The notes under the pieces are model-generated. The model worked only from the letters and a program-made list of their open reading frames with translations, did not search any database and was not told the origin of the DNA. Below are positions 34,536-35,708 of a DNA stretch of 35,708 nucleotides, in pieces. Both the position numbers and the translations under genes were made by a program. Source of the DNA: Defluviitaleaceae bacterium (GTDB lineage Bacteria > Bacillota > Clostridia > Lachnospirales > WRAX01); NCBI GenBank assembly GCA_009785595.1, contig WQVZ01000012.1, positions 1-35,708 on the forward strand, read 5' to 3'. Within the stretch, counting starts at the first letter, position 1, and each line of letters begins with the position of its first letter.

Positions 34536-35273
34536 ATGAAAAAGATAGTATCAATTTTGCTTGTAATATTCCTGCTGGTCGGGGTTTTGGCCGCTTGCGG
34601 CCGAGGGGCAGAGGCGGATGAGGTTGACACGCCACAACCTACAGAGACTCCTGTTTTAGAGGAGCCGCCCAGACCGGAATTGGAGCTAAAAATCTCCCTT
34701 GCAAGCAACGAGCTTTTAGGCACATTTGACCATCTGCATGAAGTGGACTACACCGTTCTGCGCGAGGCCATATACGGCAGCGGGGTTGAGCGTCTTAACG
34801 GGGACAAGCTTGTTATTTGGGCAAATGTCCCGTTATATGACCTTAGCCTTATAGCAATAACAAGCGATTTTGTAGATGACAATCTTGTTTTTATTCCCGT
34901 GAACGCCATTGGTAATACCGAGGCGTTGCTGCCCGGCCAGGCACTTGTTATTGATCACTATGTTGAAGGAGGCACACGGCCCACAAGTGGGATAAGTTTT
35001 GCCTCCGAAAGCGGCGAAAGGCATTATTTTTGGATGCTGGCGGACCAGAGTGTTAGTATGTATCCCAACCCCTTTAGCGAGCCCGATTTTCTTGGATTGT
35101 TCGAGGATGGGTCACTTGAAATTGAAGTTAGACGGGACGGGCGTGCGAGCCAGTACTTTACTGTGACATTAGACGAAATTGGAGACGCAGACCCAATTGA
35201 TTGGTTTGTTGAAAACCGGCATCTTTGGTATTTGTTTATTTTGTCGGAGTTTGCATGGGCAAGCCAGTATTAA
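34536..35273 (+). CDS. lipoprotein, function unknown
   Basis: MKKIVSILLVIFLLVGVLAACGRG lipobox; RBS aaggag. Confidence 0.75.
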   Translation: MKKIVSILLVIFLLVGVLAACGRGAEADEVDTPQPTETPVLEEPPRPELELKISLASNELLGTFDHLHEVDYTVLREAIYGSGVERLNGDKLVIWANVPLYDLSLIAITSDFVDDNLVFIPVNAIGNTEALLPGQALVIDHYVEGGTRPTSGISFASESGERHYFWMLADQSVSMYPNPFSEPDFLGLFEDGSLEIEVRRDGRASQYFTVTLDEIGDADPIDWFVENRHLWYLFILSEFAWASQY

Positions 35274-35301
35274 TCAAGGCTTTTAGGAGGAAAAAACAAT
35301 A

Positions 35302-35708
35302 ATGAACAATACATTTTCAGACAGATTTGTAGCTGACGAAAAGAACCTTGCGCTATTGCAAGAAACAATGTGGGGGTCGAATGGTATACGGCAAGCCGAA
35401 GAATTGGCTTCGTATTTTACAATCACCGAGGATATGAAAATCCTTGATTTGGGTTGCGGGCCAGGTCTGTCATCGCTGTATTTGGTGCAAGAATATGGCG
35501 CAAAAGTTTTTGCTGCTGACCTGTACGCTGACCCGACCGAGAATCATGAGCGGTTTCAATCCCTTGGCATAGCGGATAAAATCGTTCCGATGATGCTCGA
35601 CGCAACACAGCCGCTGCCTTTTGCAAGGGGCTATTTTGATGTGATTTTTTCTGTTGGCGCATATAATATGTTTGGCGATAACGAAGAAGCATTGCAAAAT
35701 TTTATTTC
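35302..35708 (+). CDS. SAM-dependent class I methyltransferase (3' truncated by window edge)
   Basis: MNNTFSDRFVADEKNLALLQETMWGSNGIRQAEELASYFTITEDMKILDLGCGPGLSSLYLVQEYGAKVFAADLY; open to window end so absent from the ORF track; RBS aggagg. Confidence 0.85.
   Translation, partial: MNNTFSDRFVADEKNLALLQETMWGSNGIRQAEELASYFTITEDMKILDLGCGPGLSSLYLVQEYGAKVFAADLYADPTENHERFQSLGIADKIVPMMLDATQPLPFARGYFDVIFSVGAYNMFGDNEEALQNFI

Noticed and set aside
1-35708. CRISPR array
   Set aside because: No set of regularly spaced identical direct repeats seen; the repeats present are palindromic and dispersed.

Overview
35.7 kb window that looks chromosomal and probably from a spore-forming Clostridia/Firmicutes genome (consensus sigma-A promoters, strong Shine-Dalgarno sites, sigK fragment, T-box, NiaR). 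It is gene-dense. Recognisable blocks, left to right: (1) a sigK 5'-half on the minus strand that loses homology at ...RCIEN|, the position where skin elements interrupt sigK, with an XRE-type tandem-HTH gene and a DUF4143-type gene beyond the break; (2) P-loop kinase, GNAT, thioredoxin; (3) an ABC-F gene behind an unlisted 47-aa leader ORF and an attenuator-like terminator; (4) a seven-gene Dlt-like cluster (MBOAT, SGNH-like, lipoprotein, Ig-like/transglutaminase, Asp/Glu racemase family, adenylation enzyme, carrier protein); (5) niaR-niaX with a probable operator; (6) tRNA-Trp; (7) DUF421, MntP, S66 peptidase, secreted S1 protease, conserved sporulation-type protein; (8) metNIQ behind a T-box with an ATG specifier; (9) a compact Mrp-type antiporter operon with a fused MrpA-C/MnhB subunit; (10) MATE, iscR-iscS-iscU, purH, a KptA/ART-like protein, a lipoprotein and a partial methyltransferase. 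Short GTAGGGGCG palindromes and larger hairpin-rich elements bounded by terminal inverted repeats are scattered through intergenic space. The best candidates for something undescribed are the Dlt-like cluster, the sigK break, the ABC-F leader and the hairpin-element families. All calls come from reading the sequence; no database search was run.
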